From assembly GCF_900110275.1 (NCBI RefSeq), contig NZ_FODC01000003.1, positions 62,001 to 126,000 of the forward strand: DNA of 64,000 bases. The letters run 5' to 3'. Positions within the stretch are counted from its first letter, which is position 1; every line of letters starts with the position of its first letter. The position numbers and the translations under genes are program-made. Origin of the DNA: Duganella sp. CF517. Lineage in GTDB: Bacteria > Pseudomonadota > Gammaproteobacteria > Burkholderiales > Burkholderiaceae_D. The notes beneath the pieces were generated by a model that saw nothing but the letters and a program-made list of their open reading frames with translations, was not told where the DNA came from and did not search any database. Shown here piece after piece: positions 34,828-47,883 of the stretch.

Positions 34828-36450
34828 ATGCCACTGCCATTCAGCAAACTGTTATTGGTTTCCGCCGTCGCCGCTTCGCTGTCCGCCTGCGGGTTCACCG
34901 AGGACATCGACAGGGACGACGACAAACCGCCGCAGGCCAGCGAAACCGGCGATGTATTTGTCTTGACCGTCAGCAATAAGCTGCTGTCGTTCGACCGCGC
35001 CACCCCGGCCGCCATCCGCACCACCGCGACCGTTACGGGCTTGCAGGCCGGCGAAAACCTGATCGGTATCGACTATCGTCCCGCCGACGGCCAACTGTAT
35101 GGCGTCGGTAGCACCGGCCGGATTTATACGCTCAATGGCGTGACCGGCGCCGCCACGCTCAAGTCCACGTTGGCGGCCGACAGCGCGGACACCAGCGCGC
35201 CCTACACGGCGCTCGCGGGCACCGAATTCGGCATCGATTTCAATCCCGCGGCCGACCGCTTGCGCATCGTCGGCAACACCGGCCAAAGCTTGCGCGTGAA
35301 TGTCGACACGGGCGCCACGACCACCGACGGATCGATCAATGGCGGCGCGGCCAACACCGCCATCAACGCCGCCGCCTACACCAACAGCTTCGCCGGCACG
35401 GCCGGCACCACACTGTTCGTTGTCGATGCCGTCAACGGCACGCTGTACACGCAGAACCCGCCCAACAACGGCACCCTGGCCGGCCCTGTGTCGCTGGGCG
35501 TCGCCGCCGCCAGCGTGGCAGGTTTCGACATCGATGCGCGCACCAACACCGGCTACGCCGTCATGACCGTCGGCGGGGCGCGCAACCTGTACACCATCAA
35601 CCTGGGCGCGGCCTCCAATCCGGCCACATTGGTCGCCGCCATTGGCGCCAGCGAGGATTTGCGCGGCATCGCCGTCCGCACTCCCGCCGCGCCGGTCGTC
35701 TACGGCCTGACATCCGACGGCCGTATCGTCTCGTTCAAATCCTCCACGCCCAATACGCTGGATACCAACGTGGCGATCACCGGCCTGACCGGCGGCGAGC
35801 GGCTGCTGGGCTTCGATATTCGTCCCAAGGATGGTGTGCTGTATGGCTTGTCCTCGACCGGGCGCATCGTCACCATCAATGCTGGCACGGGGGCCGTCAC
35901 CGCCAAGGCCACGCTGGCCGCCGACGCGGCCGACGGCTCGTCGCCGTTCTCGAACTTGATCGGCACCGGCTTCGCGGTCGACTTTAATCCGGTCGCCGAC
36001 CGCCTGCGCGTGATCAGCGATTCCGGTCAAAACCTGCGCATCAACGTCGATACCGGCGCCACCACGACCGATGGTCCGATCAACAGCACCGGCGTGACGG
36101 CCGCGGCGTACACCAACAGCTACGCCGGCGCCACGGCGACCGTGCTTTACGATATCAATACCAGCGGCGGCAACCTGGTGACACAGAACCCGCCGAACGA
36201 CGGCATTCTGGTCAACGTGGGATCGCTCGGCGCCAACGCGGTGGGCGACGTGGCAATGGACATCGCCGGCGGCGCCAATGGCCTGGCGCTGGCGGCCTTG
36301 CGCGGCTCGATCAACGGCGCGAGCGTGTTGTATCGGGTGGACTTGGGCACCGGCGCCGCAGTGCCGGTCAACGGCGCCGGGACGGTGGCCAATTCGGCGA
36401 TCGGCAATGGCCAGGTGGGCTTGATCGATCTGGCGATCTCCCTGAAGTGA
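34828..36450 (+). CDS. lipoprotein with two tandem DUF4394 domains
   Basis: A 540-aa protein with a lipoprotein signal (A-A-S-L-S-A-C, Cys21). Two DUF4394 units of about 250 aa follow. Each has an I-G-I-D-Y-R-P-type opening (F-D-I-R-P in the second), a F-x-V-D-F-N-P/I-D-F-N-P-x-A-D-R-L-R core, N-V-D-T-G-A-T-T-T-D-G, A-A-Y-T-N-S, and T-Q-N-P-P-N. The function of DUF4394 is unknown; beta-propeller-like repeats are likely. The presence of the lipobox puts it in the outer or inner membrane. It is a monocistronic gene, with AAGAAGAG upstream of the start. It ends 2 nt from the convergent HEXXH gene. Confidence 0.88.
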   Translation: MPLPFSKLLLVSAVAASLSACGFTEDIDRDDDKPPQASETGDVFVLTVSNKLLSFDRATPAAIRTTATVTGLQAGENLIGIDYRPADGQLYGVGSTGRIYTLNGVTGAATLKSTLAADSADTSAPYTALAGTEFGIDFNPAADRLRIVGNTGQSLRVNVDTGATTTDGSINGGAANTAINAAAYTNSFAGTAGTTLFVVDAVNGTLYTQNPPNNGTLAGPVSLGVAAASVAGFDIDARTNTGYAVMTVGGARNLYTINLGAASNPATLVAAIGASEDLRGIAVRTPAAPVVYGLTSDGRIVSFKSSTPNTLDTNVAITGLTGGERLLGFDIRPKDGVLYGLSSTGRIVTINAGTGAVTAKATLAADAADGSSPFSNLIGTGFAVDFNPVADRLRVISDSGQNLRINVDTGATTTDGPINSTGVTAAAYTNSYAGATATVLYDINTSGGNLVTQNPPNDGILVNVGSLGANAVGDVAMDIAGGANGLALAALRGSINGASVLYRVDLGTGAAVPVNGAGTVANSAIGNGQVGLIDLAISLK

Positions 36451-36452
36451 CG

Positions 36453-37217
36453 CTACTCCCGGCCTGCGATGTATAGCAGCGTCTTGACGTCGTTTTCGCT
36501 CGCGATGGTCCTGCGCAGGATATCCTGCCGATAGATCGTCGCGGTCGGGTTGCTGCGGTAGTAGGTCATCAGCGCGATTTCTCCGGACGTCGGGTACGGC
36601 GGCGCGCCGGCCGCCATCCGCCCGAAGATCGAGGAGGTTCCGCCGTGCCCCCACGACCAGTGGATGCCGAAGGCGCTGGTGAGAAAGGCGTGGCCGATCT
36701 CGTGCGCCGCCGTCATCGCGAACATGGCGTCGGCGTCGCCCTCGTGATGGGGTTCGTAGTAGAGATTCCCGCGCAATAGCGGGTAGGGGTTGCTGGAGCG
36801 GCTACTTAATGGTCCCAGCAGCGGGCTGCCGGTATGCGCCAGGATCAGCGGCAGGCCGTCGGCCGCTGTTCGTGCCGTCACCGTGACGTCGTAGTCGGCG
36901 CCATTCAGGGTGATGGTCCGGCTCCAGTACTTGCCTAGTCCAAGGTCCGCCAGTCGGGTGTAGTGGGCGAAGCGGTCTGCCGCGACCCGTCTGGATTGCC
37001 CGAGAACCCGTGCCGCGAGCGATGGCATACGGTAATTCATCGCCACTTGAATCGAAATGCTGCGGTGTCGATCGTCGATCGAGGCGGTCGCGTAGCGGAC
37101 CGCGTTGGCGCGGCCGCCAAGCAGCTGCGTGCAGTCGAAAGCCGTGACCGGATGGGGACGGAACATAGTGGTGCGGGGAGGCTGCGCCATCGACGGTAAC
37201 GGGGAGTCTATCGGCAT
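36453..37217 (-). CDS. HEXXH-containing hypothetical protein (254 aa)
   Basis: A protein of unknown family with H-E-I-G-H-A-F-L in the middle (about residue 170) and H-W-S-W-G-H-G-G after it. The HEXXH zinc-binding pattern suggests a zinc metalloprotease, with the third ligand perhaps one of the following His. No signal peptide is apparent. The start is uncertain: the first ATG (37217) lacks a clear ribosome site, and internal ATGs are possible. It is convergent with the DUF4394 gene, stops 2 nt apart, without a terminator. Confidence 0.6.
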   Translation of the reverse strand: MPIDSPLPSMAQPPRTTMFRPHPVTAFDCTQLLGGRANAVRYATASIDDRHRSISIQVAMNYRMPSLAARVLGQSRRVAADRFAHYTRLADLGLGKYWSRTITLNGADYDVTVTARTAADGLPLILAHTGSPLLGPLSSRSSNPYPLLRGNLYYEPHHEGDADAMFAMTAAHEIGHAFLTSAFGIHWSWGHGGTSSIFGRMAAGAPPYPTSGEIALMTYYRSNPTATIYRQDILRRTIASENDVKTLLYIAGRE

Positions 37218-37316
37218 AACTCAGGGAGTAGACAAGGCAACAGCCCGAGGGCGGCGATGCCGCCTTCAGGCCGGTGGTGCATCATACTACGCCGCGGTGC
37301 GCGGCGCCGCAACCGA

Positions 37317-37580
37317 TCAGCGAGCCGGTGGAGTCGACTCTGGCGTGGTGGTGGCCGGTGGAGTGGCGCCGTCTGCCGGGGCAGGGGTGCCAGCTGCCGG
37401 CGGCGTGGTCGCGTCGGGAGCCGGGGTCGGCGTCGCAGGCGTTGCGCTCGGAGCAGGGGCCGGGACGGTCGTGGCTTCTGGTGTAACTGGATCGGCTTCT
37501 TGCTTTTTGCAACCGGTGACGGCTGCGGCAGTCAGGATCAACGCAAAGGCGAACTTGGCGGGTACATTCAGTTGTTTCAT
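37317..37580 (-). CDS. small Pro/Ala/Thr-rich lipoprotein (87 aa)
   Basis: An N-terminal signal of ~23 residues ends in A-V-T-G-C, a lipobox with Cys24. The mature part is almost entirely Pro, Ala and Thr (P-A-P-A-P-S type repeats), a flexible extended spacer. The AAGGAGG ribosome site directly before the start is nearly perfect, so it is probably a real, strongly translated gene. The sequence resembles small cell-envelope lipoproteins; function unknown. Confidence 0.75.
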   Translation of the reverse strand: MKQLNVPAKFAFALILTAAAVTGCKKQEADPVTPEATTVPAPAPSATPATPTPAPDATTPPAAGTPAPADGATPPATTTPESTPPAR

Positions 37581-37678
37581 GGTGACCTCCTTGGTGTAGT
37601 GTTGAAACGTATCTTATCTACACCTGAGGTTGCGCGGTATAGGCGTTCTTGCGGCCTGCTTGTAGGACTAGTCTTAAA

Positions 37679-37694
37679 TCGTGTCGTAACACGA
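37679..37694. repeat. inverted repeat upstream of the histidine kinase gene
   Basis: TCGTGTCGTAACACGA: 6-bp arms around CGTA. It lies in the 191-nt gap between the divergent lipoprotein and kinase genes, about 78 nt before the kinase start, so it may be an operator. Weak evidence. Confidence 0.3.
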
Positions 37695-37771
37695 AAAGGC
37701 AGTTCACAGTGGAGCGCGCTGGTCGCGCCGACTCATGCTAGGCTTGAGGAAATCATTTTTTTTCGCCGCCC

Positions 37772-41570
<3,799 letters not shown>

Positions 41571-41572
<2 letters not shown>

Positions 41573-41590
41573 CGCGCGTCATCGCGCGCT
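41571..41590. terminator. bidirectional terminator hairpin between kinase and LacI genes
   Basis: AGCGCGC-GTCATC-GCGCGCT, a perfect 7-bp GC stem, overlapping the stop codons of the two convergent genes. No T-run follows on either side, so termination may be weak or Rho-assisted. Confidence 0.4.
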
Positions 41591-42679
41591 GCGCTTGGCG
41601 ATCCTGGCCGGTGGGCGCATGCGCGGGGCGGCGTCCGACTGGCGCCGTATCAGCGCGTAGTCCATCAATGCGTGCTCCGGCGCTTGCGGGGCGCCGCTGT
41701 GGCGCGCGCGCACCTGCTGCACCAGCGAGCGCAGCGCCGCTTCCGCCATGCCGGTGATCGGCTGGCGCACCGTGGTCAGCTCGGGCCAGATGGTCGTGGC
41801 CAGCGCGGTATCGTCGAAGCCGGCCACGGTCAGGTCGCCCGGCACGTCCAGGCCTAGGCGGTGGGCGATCGCCACCACGGCGGCGGCCATGTCGTCGTTG
41901 CTGGCGAAGATGGCGGTCGGACGCGGCTCCTGGGCCAGCAGGATCTCCGCCGCATCCAATCCGGAACGGTAGGTGAACATGCCGGGCACGATCAGCTCCG
42001 GCGCGCTTTGCGCATGATGTTCGGCGATGGCGGCCTTGAAGCCGGCCAGCCGGCGCGCGCTGGCGCTCTGGTTGGGATGGCCGGCGACGAAGCCGATGCG
42101 CTGGTGCCCCAGCGCGATCAGATGGCAAGCCATCGCATGGGCCGCCGCGTAGTCGTCGATGCTCACGCCGCTCACGCGCAGGTCCGGCTGGCCGCAGGCC
42201 ACCGTCACGGTGGGCGTGCCGGCGTCGGTGACCAGGTCGATCAGCTGCCTGGAGTCGCACAGCGGCGGCGGCAGGATGAGGCCATCGACGCCATTGGCGA
42301 TCAGGCGGCGCGCCTGTTCGACGCCGTGTTCGTCGGCCTCGCATTTTTCCACCACCAGCTGGACGTTGTTCGGGCCCGCCTGGTTGAGCAGGCCGACCAG
42401 GAATTCGCTCAGGTAGCCGGCGCTCGGGTTACTGTACAAGAAGCCGATGCGGATCGAGCGCGATCCGGCCAGGCGGCGTGCCGCCTGATTGGGCACGTAA
42501 CTGAGGGCGGCGACGGCGTCGGCCACCCGGTTGCGGGTCTTCTCGCTCACTTTGGCGTCGCCGTTCATCACGCGCGACACCGTCATCGGGGACACGCCGG
42601 CCAGTTTGGCGACATCGGTCATCGTCGGTGCTTGCGCCGGCGGGTCCAGGGGGCCTTGCTCTCTACTTGTCATCTTCAC
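41579..42679 (-). CDS. LacI-family transcriptional regulator
   Basis: A 366-aa protein with an N-terminal HTH (T-M-T-D-V-A-K-L-A-G-V-S-P-M-T-V-S-R-V-M-N, about residues 19-39) and a periplasmic-binding-protein-like effector domain (I-G-F-L-Y-S-N-P, F-A-S-N-D-D-M-A, V-A-G-F-D-D-T near 280). It probably binds a sugar or sugar acid and controls the adjacent GH67/GH115 and gudD operons, which contain LacI-type operators at 49221-49237 and 52921-52934; that link is inference. The start is the first ATG in frame, with the HTH ~19 residues in. Confidence 0.93.
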   Translation of the reverse strand: MKMTSREQGPLDPPAQAPTMTDVAKLAGVSPMTVSRVMNGDAKVSEKTRNRVADAVAALSYVPNQAARRLAGSRSIRIGFLYSNPSAGYLSEFLVGLLNQAGPNNVQLVVEKCEADEHGVEQARRLIANGVDGLILPPPLCDSRQLIDLVTDAGTPTVTVACGQPDLRVSGVSIDDYAAAHAMACHLIALGHQRIGFVAGHPNQSASARRLAGFKAAIAEHHAQSAPELIVPGMFTYRSGLDAAEILLAQEPRPTAIFASNDDMAAAVVAIAHRLGLDVPGDLTVAGFDDTALATTIWPELTTVRQPITGMAEAALRSLVQQVRARHSGAPQAPEHALMDYALIRRQSDAAPRMRPPARIAKRSAR

Positions 42680-42748
42680 TCCAGGGTCAGGTCCGCCAAT
42701 GCTACACGAGCTGGGCTATAGATGCGATTTTAGCAAATGATGTCCCTG

Positions 42749-44941
42749 TTATCCCCGCCCCGGCGCGTAAGGGAAGTGAATCGCCTTGTAGTAGTCCAGC
42801 GGTTTAGGCGGCGGCGCCACGCCGGGCGGCAGCGGCAGGCCGTTCACCGATTGGAAGTAGGCGATGCAGGCGTCGCGCCACAACTCGGCGTTGGCGACCT
42901 GGCGCCGCAGGCGCTGGGCCACTTCCGCGTGGCGTCGGGCGTCGATCAGCGGCCGCAGCGCCATCCAGCGCGATTGCAGTTCGCGCGCGCCGCGCACGCC
43001 GGTGTCGTAGCGGTGTATCAGTTCGGCCCACAAGGTGCGTCCCGACGGCATCGCGTAGTCCCACGGCAGATGGTGGAACCACAGCAGCAATTGCGCCGGC
43101 GTGGTGCGCGGATCGGCATACTGGCGGGCGATCTCCGGCGCATACTGGGCCAGGGCGTTGGTGCCGCCGGCGGTCCGGTCGAAGCCGATGCCGTCGCGGG
43201 CGGCGCGGTGGTAGTAAACCGGATTCCAGTCGGCGCGTTCCAGGTTGTCGATCCATGGCGCCGGGCCGTGGTGGTGGGAGGTGCCCATCATGTGGTGCAG
43301 ACCCAGTGGGGTCATGTAATCGACCACGGTTTCGCGCGACATCATCATGATGTCGACCACCGGCGCGGTGACGCGGGCGTCGGGACTAAAGGTCTGGGCG
43401 GCCCATTCGACGGCGATGTCGCGCGCCGACGCTTGCGGGTCCCACGCCAGGCGGCCGAACGCGTACCAGTTGGCCTGGTCGAAATGGTGGCCGGTCCAGT
43501 TGCGGTCCGTGCCGATGTTGGCCACGCCGGCCATGCCGGTCAGCGGCGGGCGCTGGGCCGGCGCCGCCGGCAGCGCCTTGCCCTCGATGACCTGCGCCAC
43601 CGTCAGGCCTTGCGGCGCGCGCCGGGTGTCGGCGTGCAGCGTCTCTTCGAACATGGTGCCGAGGTAGGCCAGGTCGGTGGCGAAGCCGAGATACTCCTTG
43701 GTGATCTGGAACTCCATCATCAGCGGCGTCCTGGGCATGCCGCCGAACAGCGGGTGGAACGGCTCGCGCGGCTGGAAGTCGATGGCGCCGTTCTTCACCT
43801 GAACCATCACGTTGGGCGCGAATTTGCCGTCGAGCGGCGTGAATTCGTCGTAGGCCTGCTTGGCGCGGTCGGTGGCCTTGTCCTCCCCGTGTGCATAAAC
43901 GAAGGCGCGCCACATGACGATGCCCTTGTGGGGCGCCACGGCGGCGGCCAGCATGTTGGCGCCGTCGACGTGCGTGCGGTGGTAGTCCTGCGGGCCCGGC
44001 TGGCCCTCCGAATTGGCCTTGACCAGGAAGCCGCCGAAGTCCGGGATCGCCCGGTAGATTTCATCGGCCTTCTTGCGCCACCATTCCTGGACCGCCGGCG
44101 ACAGTGGATCGGCGGTGTCGGTTTGCTTCAGCTCCAGGGGCGTCGAGAAGCGCGCGGAGAGGTAAACCTTGATGCCGTACGGGCGCAGAATGTCGGCGAC
44201 GGCGGCGGCCTTGGCGATGAAGGCGGCGGTCAGCACCTCGGGTTTGGAATTGACGTTGTTGAGCACCGCGCCATTGATGCCGAGGGAGGCGTTGGCGCGC
44301 GCATAGTCGGTATAGCGGCGGTCGGCGATGTCCGGCAGCGCCCACCAGTCCCAGATCGAAAATCCGGAGTAGCCGCGTTCCACGGTGCGGTCCAGATTGT
44401 CCCAGTGGTTCAACATCCGCAGTTGCAGCTTGGGCGCCGAACTGGCCTCCGGCGGCGCGCCGGTGGCGACCGCGCGCAGCCAGGCGAAGGAACCGTACAG
44501 CAGGCCGATGTCGCTGTTGGCGGCGATCAGCGTCACATTGTGGCCCTGCAGGCGCGTCTTGCGCAGCAGGTAGCCCTCCTGGCCCAGCGTCGCCAGCTCG
44601 CCGCGCAGCGCAAAGGAGGACGCGGCCAGTTCCGGCAGCGTCGCCGGCGTCGCCAGCACCAGCGAACCCTCGCGTATCGTCGCCGATGTCGCCGGCGCGC
44701 TTCCCAGCATGCCTCGCAGTCCCTTTTGCAGCTCGCTGAGCGCGGCCTGCGAGGTGGGGGAAGGCTGGCCCGCCAGGACCAGCGTGCGGGCCTGCGGTTG
44801 CAGTTCGGCCTGCGCCGCCCGTTCCAGGGGCTGGTAGCGCAGCCACAGGTCATAGCCGTCTTCGTCGGCGGCGCATGCCGGAATCGCGGCCGCTAACGAC
44901 AGCAATGCCGTCGCCATCAGCTTGATGAATATGTTTGCCAT
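42749..44941 (-). CDS. aguA: GH67 alpha-glucuronidase
   Basis: A 730-aa protein with a signal peptide ending A-C-A-A. GH67 signatures are V-K-A-N-S-E-G-Q-P-G-P (catalytic acid Glu) and V-K-N-G-A-I-D-F-Q-P-R-E-P with M-E-F-Q-I-T-K-E-Y, which hold the Asp/Glu base pair of GH67. The enzyme removes (4-O-methyl)glucuronic acid from the ends of xylo-oligosaccharides. It is the last gene of a three-gene operon with GH115 (24 nt gap) and the SGNH esterase. GGAGACAAG precedes the start. Confidence 0.94.
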   Translation of the reverse strand: MANIFIKLMATALLSLAAAIPACAADEDGYDLWLRYQPLERAAQAELQPQARTLVLAGQPSPTSQAALSELQKGLRGMLGSAPATSATIREGSLVLATPATLPELAASSFALRGELATLGQEGYLLRKTRLQGHNVTLIAANSDIGLLYGSFAWLRAVATGAPPEASSAPKLQLRMLNHWDNLDRTVERGYSGFSIWDWWALPDIADRRYTDYARANASLGINGAVLNNVNSKPEVLTAAFIAKAAAVADILRPYGIKVYLSARFSTPLELKQTDTADPLSPAVQEWWRKKADEIYRAIPDFGGFLVKANSEGQPGPQDYHRTHVDGANMLAAAVAPHKGIVMWRAFVYAHGEDKATDRAKQAYDEFTPLDGKFAPNVMVQVKNGAIDFQPREPFHPLFGGMPRTPLMMEFQITKEYLGFATDLAYLGTMFEETLHADTRRAPQGLTVAQVIEGKALPAAPAQRPPLTGMAGVANIGTDRNWTGHHFDQANWYAFGRLAWDPQASARDIAVEWAAQTFSPDARVTAPVVDIMMMSRETVVDYMTPLGLHHMMGTSHHHGPAPWIDNLERADWNPVYYHRAARDGIGFDRTAGGTNALAQYAPEIARQYADPRTTPAQLLLWFHHLPWDYAMPSGRTLWAELIHRYDTGVRGARELQSRWMALRPLIDARRHAEVAQRLRRQVANAELWRDACIAYFQSVNGLPLPPGVAPPPKPLDYYKAIHFPYAPGRG

Positions 44942-44965
44942 CTTGTCTCCGTTTATATTTTTTAA

Positions 44966-47836
44966 TCAGCGTGCGCGCGGGCTTTCGGGCGGGCCGAGAT
45001 AGCTGTCGCGCTGGCCGCCGGTATCAACCACCAGTTTTTGCAGCACCAGGGCGGGATCGATCACCCAGAATTTCAAGGTATGCTTGCCCGCGCTGTCGAT
45101 CATGTGCCGGGAAGTCATCACGGTGGCGCCATCGGAGACGGTGCGCTCCCAGGCTTTCTCGGAGCTGTCCGCGTGCAGGTTGACGATTTGCGGGGCCTCG
45201 TCGTCGAATGAAATCGCGTAGCGCAAACCGGGTCCCGGCTGGATCTTTTGGGTTGGCGCCAGCGTGGCGTGCACGGCGACTTTGCCTTTCGTGGCGAGGT
45301 GCATCTGATATTCAAGGCGCATGTGCGGCACGTCATCCGGTGGCGCATCGACCGGCAGCGTGGTCATGCCCGATAGCGTGCGGCCATGGTCGGGAATGCG
45401 CAGCCACTCGCGCTTCGCGGGCGCCACCGCGCGGGTGTAGTGCTCCGCCTCCATCGACACCACTCCGGCGGATTCGATAAAGTCGCCAGTGGCGGCCTTC
45501 GACATGCCGGTGGCCGGGCGCAGCGGCACGCCGACCGTGGTTTTGGCGCCGTTCGGGCCGGATATGGTCAAGGTCGCGTGGTCCACGCCGGCCGGAACGT
45601 CGGCCCAGCGAACATCGACGCCGACGCGTTGCTCGCGTTCCACACGGCCGGCGGGTTTATCGAGCACGATCCACGGGTCGCTGGCGCCGACCTTGTAATC
45701 GAATGGCTGCTGCCCGCGATTGAAGATTTCGATGTGGCGCGGCCGCGCCTCGAACGCGTCGAGGGCTGGCAGCGCCAGGGTGTCGCCGGCGGGGCCGGGC
45801 CATACGTTGGCGCTGCCTTCGACGGCTACCCCCATGTCGCCTTCTTTTGGAACCTGCACCTCGGTCACCGCCGGCATCACGTTGCGCGGCGGCTGGTTCC
45901 AGTAGGTGTAGCCCAGGTGGGTCTGCGACATCATGTGGTTCCACTTGCCGCCGCTGATGTCCTCGTGATAACGCCGCACCAGTTCCGCATCCTGCTGGAA
46001 CAGCTGGCGCGTGCGCGCCGCCAGGTCGTTGGTGGAGCTGCGTCCCTGCATGCCATAAAGGCGGTTCATGCCGGCGCTGACATACAGCTCGTTGACCACG
46101 GCGCCGGCCTGCACCGGATACAGTACCAGCTGGAAGAAGGCGTCGCGTTTCGCTGCCGGCAGCGCGGCCGAAATGCGTTCGGCCCGCCCCGCGATGTCGC
46201 GATACTCGTCGACGATGCGCGCCGCTTCGCCATAGTTCACCAGGCTGTAGGTGGTCGGCTCCAGCTGCTCCGGCTTGCGGCGGCCGTTGTACTTGGCGTA
46301 CCTGGCGACGATGTCGGCGATCTCGTCGGCATGCTCGGGGCCGAATTCACGCGTCGCCCACAGCTTCAGGTAGTCTGGAAGGCGCTGCGCCGGCCATGCG
46401 GCGGGGTTCCACGCGTAGGTCAGGAAGAATTCGATAGGCACTTCCATCGGTTTGAGGTCGCCGACGTTGACGATCCACATGCGGTTGGCCTGGTACTGCC
46501 ACGCCAGATGCATCTGTTCCCATATCTTGGGGAGCGGCGTGACGTTGATCCACTTGTACGAGCGCGGACCGCCGACGTAGTCGAAGTGGTAGTAGACACC
46601 GGCGCCGCCGGCGCGCTTGCGCTCTTCCTGCGTTGGCAGGCGGCGGATATTGCCCCAGTTGTCGTCGCACCAGAGCAGCATGACATCGTCGGGCACGCGC
46701 ATGCCTTTTTCGTAGTACTCCTGCACTTCCTTGTACAGCGCCCAGGTTTGCGGGACCTTGGTGACGTCCGGGTTGATTTGCCTGACGATGGCCTCGCGCT
46801 GGCGGCTGACGATGCGTTCCAGCAGCGCGACGTTGGATTCCTCCGACATCGGCTCGTCGCCGTCGCCGCGCATGCCGATGGTGATCATCTTCTCGTAGTC
46901 GCGCGTGTTGCGCAGGCCTTTGCTCCAGAAGTCATCGAGCACGCGCGCGTTCTTGTTGTAGTCCCACGGCCCCTTGCCCTGGCGTTTCCATTCCTGCTGC
47001 GCGCGCATCATCGGCTCGTGGTGGGACGTGCCCATGACGATGCCGTATTCGTCGGCCAGTTTGCCGTTCAATTTGTCGTCGTCGTAGAAGGCCGAATTCC
47101 ACATCGCCGGCCACAGGTAGTTGGCGCGCAGGCGCAGCAGCAGTTCGAATACCTTGGTATAAAACTCGTGGTTGTACCCGCCGTAGCGTTGCTTCACCCA
47201 GCCGGTCAGCGCCGGCTGTTCGTCGTTGAGGAAGATGCCGCGGTACTGCACCACCGGGGCGTCGCTGACGGCGGCGGGGGCGGAGGCGTAGATGCTGGCG
47301 TGGCTTTGCGCCGGCACGTCGGCCCACCACTGCCACGGCGATACGCCGATCTGCTCGGAGATCTCGTAGATGCCGTAGATGGCGCCGCGTTTGTCGCTGC
47401 CGGCGATGACCAGGGCGCGCTCGACGCCGGGCAGCGGGTTGCGCAGCGTTTGCACCTGCCACCCTTCCCATTTGCCTTTGATGGCGGTGACGTTTAGCTT
47501 GCCGGCGCTAATCAGCTGGTCGATCAACGGACTTTTTCCGATGGTGCCGATGATGATGACGTCGGCGCCGGTGGGTTTGCCGGTTTGCTCCAGGGACGGG
47601 CGGGCGGTGCTGACCCGGGCGATGTCTTCTTGCAGGTCGCGCGCGGCGCGCAGCACGCCGGGGTGGTCGGTTTTGTCGACGTAGATGGTGGCCGCGCGGC
47701 CGGCGTTGGCGACCGTAACGGCGTCGGGAGCTGGCGTGTCGAAGGTGGTCAGGCGCTTTTGCCCCAGCGCGTGGACGGGGAGGGCGCAGGTCAACAGCGC
47801 CAGGAGGGCCGCGCCTGCGAGGTAGAGTTGTCTCAT
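44966..47836 (-). CDS. GH115 alpha-glucuronidase
   Basis: A 956-aa protein with a signal peptide (ends V-H-A-L). It has D-V-I-I-I-G-T-I-G and V-I-A-G-S-D-K-R-G-A-I-Y-G-I-Y-E-I-S near residues 90 and 155, then W-W-A-D-V-P, and E-P-M-M-R-A-Q-Q-E-W, all typical of GH115. GH115 enzymes remove 4-O-methylglucuronic acid from internal as well as terminal xylose units, complementing GH67. The C-terminal ~250 residues match the accessory beta-domain of GH115. No clear ribosome site precedes the ATG, but an inverted repeat does. Confidence 0.93.
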   Translation of the reverse strand: MRQLYLAGAALLALLTCALPVHALGQKRLTTFDTPAPDAVTVANAGRAATIYVDKTDHPGVLRAARDLQEDIARVSTARPSLEQTGKPTGADVIIIGTIGKSPLIDQLISAGKLNVTAIKGKWEGWQVQTLRNPLPGVERALVIAGSDKRGAIYGIYEISEQIGVSPWQWWADVPAQSHASIYASAPAAVSDAPVVQYRGIFLNDEQPALTGWVKQRYGGYNHEFYTKVFELLLRLRANYLWPAMWNSAFYDDDKLNGKLADEYGIVMGTSHHEPMMRAQQEWKRQGKGPWDYNKNARVLDDFWSKGLRNTRDYEKMITIGMRGDGDEPMSEESNVALLERIVSRQREAIVRQINPDVTKVPQTWALYKEVQEYYEKGMRVPDDVMLLWCDDNWGNIRRLPTQEERKRAGGAGVYYHFDYVGGPRSYKWINVTPLPKIWEQMHLAWQYQANRMWIVNVGDLKPMEVPIEFFLTYAWNPAAWPAQRLPDYLKLWATREFGPEHADEIADIVARYAKYNGRRKPEQLEPTTYSLVNYGEAARIVDEYRDIAGRAERISAALPAAKRDAFFQLVLYPVQAGAVVNELYVSAGMNRLYGMQGRSSTNDLAARTRQLFQQDAELVRRYHEDISGGKWNHMMSQTHLGYTYWNQPPRNVMPAVTEVQVPKEGDMGVAVEGSANVWPGPAGDTLALPALDAFEARPRHIEIFNRGQQPFDYKVGASDPWIVLDKPAGRVEREQRVGVDVRWADVPAGVDHATLTISGPNGAKTTVGVPLRPATGMSKAATGDFIESAGVVSMEAEHYTRAVAPAKREWLRIPDHGRTLSGMTTLPVDAPPDDVPHMRLEYQMHLATKGKVAVHATLAPTQKIQPGPGLRYAISFDDEAPQIVNLHADSSEKAWERTVSDGATVMTSRHMIDSAGKHTLKFWVIDPALVLQKLVVDTGGQRDSYLGPPESPRAR

Positions 47837-47841
47837 TTTTT

Positions 47842-47855
47842 AATGGTTATCCATT
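47842..47855. repeat. inverted repeat before the GH115 gene
   Basis: AATGGTTATCCATT: 5-bp arms AATGG/CCATT around TTAT. It lies in the 47-nt gap between the esterase stop and the GH115 ATG, 5 nt before the start. It may be a translational or transcriptional control site. On the minus strand it also contains a 4-codon minimal frame (ATG...TAA). Confidence 0.3.
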
Positions 47856-47883
47856 TTTTTTGTTTATGGGTAGTGCGGGGCCG

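Noticed and set aside
45386..47497. 703-codon plus-strand frame opposite GH115
   Set aside because: No recognisable protein; the minus-strand GH115 gene explains the region.
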